DNA from: Columbia Basin potato purple top phytoplasma | GTDB lineage: Bacteria > Bacillota_I > Bacilli_A > Acholeplasmatales > Acholeplasmataceae | DNA: 64,000 bases | Reading direction: 5' to 3' | NCBI RefSeq assembly: GCF_028595955.1 | Contig: NZ_JANHJP010000001.1 | Span: 1 to 64,000 of the forward strand | Shown here: positions 63,187 through 64,000 of the stretch, piece after piece | How positions within the stretch are numbered: position 1 is the stretch's first letter | How the letters are laid out: every line of letters begins with the position of its first letter | Made by a program: the position numbers and the translations under genes | The notes under the pieces: model-generated | Databases searched by the model: none | What the model was told of the DNA's origin: nothing | Seen by the model: the letters and a program-made list of their open reading frames with translations, nothing else

Positions 63187-64000
63187 ATGTTTTTATCAAT
63201 ACCTAAAATTATTTATCCTAATGATAATAAAGAAATTATTACTAAAATAGAAAAACTTTTATGCGAAGAAAATTTAAAAAATGATTTTATAGAAGAATAC
63301 GCTATTATTTTATCTGATGAAGATGAATTAATTGCTGCAATTGGTCGTTATTTAAATAATTTACGTTGTTTAGTGATAAAAAAAGAATATCGAAATTACA
63401 ATTTAGCTAATATTTTAATAGATTTTATGATTAAAAGAATTTATAAAAATCATTTTAAAGAAATTTTTGTTTTTACTAAACCTATTAATTTCAAAATTTT
63501 TCAAAATTTAGGTTTTCGGATGATATATAATAATGATGAATTTGGTTTTTTAACAAATAGATTCGATCTTTTCGATAAATATTTAAAATATTTATCGAAT
63601 CAAAAAGAAGATAAAGAAAATAGCAGTGTTATAGTTATGAATTGTAATCCTTTTACCAAAGGACATGAATATTTAATAAAAAAAGCTTGCGAAAATAGTT
63701 CTTTTGTTTATGTTATTATGGTTAGCGAAGAAGGTTCATTATTTACATACAAAGAACGTTTAGATATGATTAAATTAGCTACTCAAAATTTTTCGAATGT
63801 TAAAATTTTAGAAGGAAGCAATTATTTAGTATCGAAAAATATTTTCCCTTCTTATTTTTTACCTTCCAAAGAAGAAGTTGTTAAGCAACAAATAATTTTA
63901 GATACATTTATTTTTGTTAATTATATAGCTCCTGCCTTAAATATAAAAAAAAGATTTGTAGGCGAAGAACCTTTTTCAAATACTACTAATTTATATAATC
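63187..64000 (+). CDS. citC: [Citrate (pro-3S)-lyase] ligase-like protein CitC (partial, cut by window end)
   Basis: The first 271 residues of a CitC-type protein, about four fifths of the usual ~340. Residues ~1-120 resemble the GNAT domain (IAAIGRYLNNLRCLVIKKEYRN and IFQNLGFRMIYNN). From ~155 a nucleotidyltransferase domain begins with VIVMNCNPFTKGHEYLIKKA, whose TKGH is the HxGH-like ATP site. Known CitC activates citrate lyase by acetylating its prosthetic group with ATP and acetate. No citrate lyase subunit gene (citD, citE, citF) is in this window, so the real partner is unknown. The 3' end lies outside. Confidence 0.82.
   Translation, partial: MFLSIPKIIYPNDNKEIITKIEKLLCEENLKNDFIEEYAIILSDEDELIAAIGRYLNNLRCLVIKKEYRNYNLANILIDFMIKRIYKNHFKEIFVFTKPINFKIFQNLGFRMIYNNDEFGFLTNRFDLFDKYLKYLSNQKEDKENSSVIVMNCNPFTKGHEYLIKKACENSSFVYVIMVSEEGSLFTYKERLDMIKLATQNFSNVKILEGSNYLVSKNIFPSYFLPSKEEVVKQQIILDTFIFVNYIAPALNIKKRFVGEEPFSNTTNLYN

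Noticed and set aside
1-64000. UGA read as tryptophan, as in Mycoplasma and Spiroplasma
   Set aside because: Conserved Trp positions use TGG, long genes are open under code 11, and a full RF2 is present.
1-64000. Potential mobile units, insertion sequences or prophage
   Set aside because: No transposase, phage gene, terminal repeats or composition break was found. The only recombinase is a housekeeping-type Xer protein.

Overview
The window reads as a stretch of chromosome from a wall-less, extremely AT-rich bacterium of the order Acholeplasmatales, most likely a 'Candidatus Phytoplasma'. Three things support this. The DNA is very low in GC throughout. Tryptophan is written as TGG and no long gene needs TGA as a sense codon; both release factors are present, which fits code 11 and argues against Mycoplasma or Spiroplasma. 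The gene set is that of a reduced mollicute: PolC, several YitT-like membrane proteins, a membrane AAA protease, a stand-alone 5'-3' exonuclease, PduL, and a GdpP protein fused to ribosomal protein L9. I cannot name the species. I see no insertion sequence, phage, potential mobile unit or CRISPR array.

Layout. Positions 1-2100 hold a TrmH-family methyltransferase and a YitT-like protein on the minus strand. Positions 2810-9594 run on the plus strand: rpsF-ssb-rpsR, a tiny leader ORF, gdpP-rplI, dnaB, prfA, tsaC-like. A long minus-strand block follows from 9584 to 51802: holA, xerD, yitT-like, ileS, ychF, a P1B-4 metal ATPase, a double SpoVG, rsmA, an HD phosphohydrolase, pduL, ftsH, 5'-3' exonuclease, ffh, ftsY, topA, rbgA, an unknown membrane protein, tilS, aspS, hisS, rel, mnmA, a nadE-like gene, yitT-like, prfB, secA, NADH oxidase and polC. 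tRNA-Leu(CAA) ends this block. From 52637 the plus strand carries pdhA, pdhB, a free lipoyl domain, the E2 core, lpd, tatD, ligA and acpS. A minus-strand membrane protein with a disrupted 5' end follows, then a DJ-1/PfpI protein and a citC-like gene cut by the window edge.

How the genes work together. Most are housekeeping: replication, translation, SRP/Sec export and (p)ppGpp / c-di-AMP signalling. The metabolic genes form a coherent route: pyruvate dehydrogenase makes acetyl-CoA and NADH, PduL can turn acetyl-CoA into acetyl-phosphate, and NADH oxidase can reoxidise NADH. Acetate kinase, which would complete ATP synthesis, is not in the window.

Most notable observations. (1) A two-membrane-segment protein at 60772-61787 has its signal-anchor and start codon separated by one base in an A6 tract, and an 11-bp tandem repeat lies just upstream, as expected for phase variation. 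(2) A NadE-like protein keeps its glutaminase triad but has lost the SGGxDS ATP-binding loop. (3) The PDH E2 is split into a free 76-residue lipoyl protein and a catalytic core, with no peripheral subunit-binding domain. (4) SpoVG and TopA each contain an in-frame duplication that is almost identical at DNA level. (5) There is a perfect 56-bp palindrome between secA and the oxidase gene.
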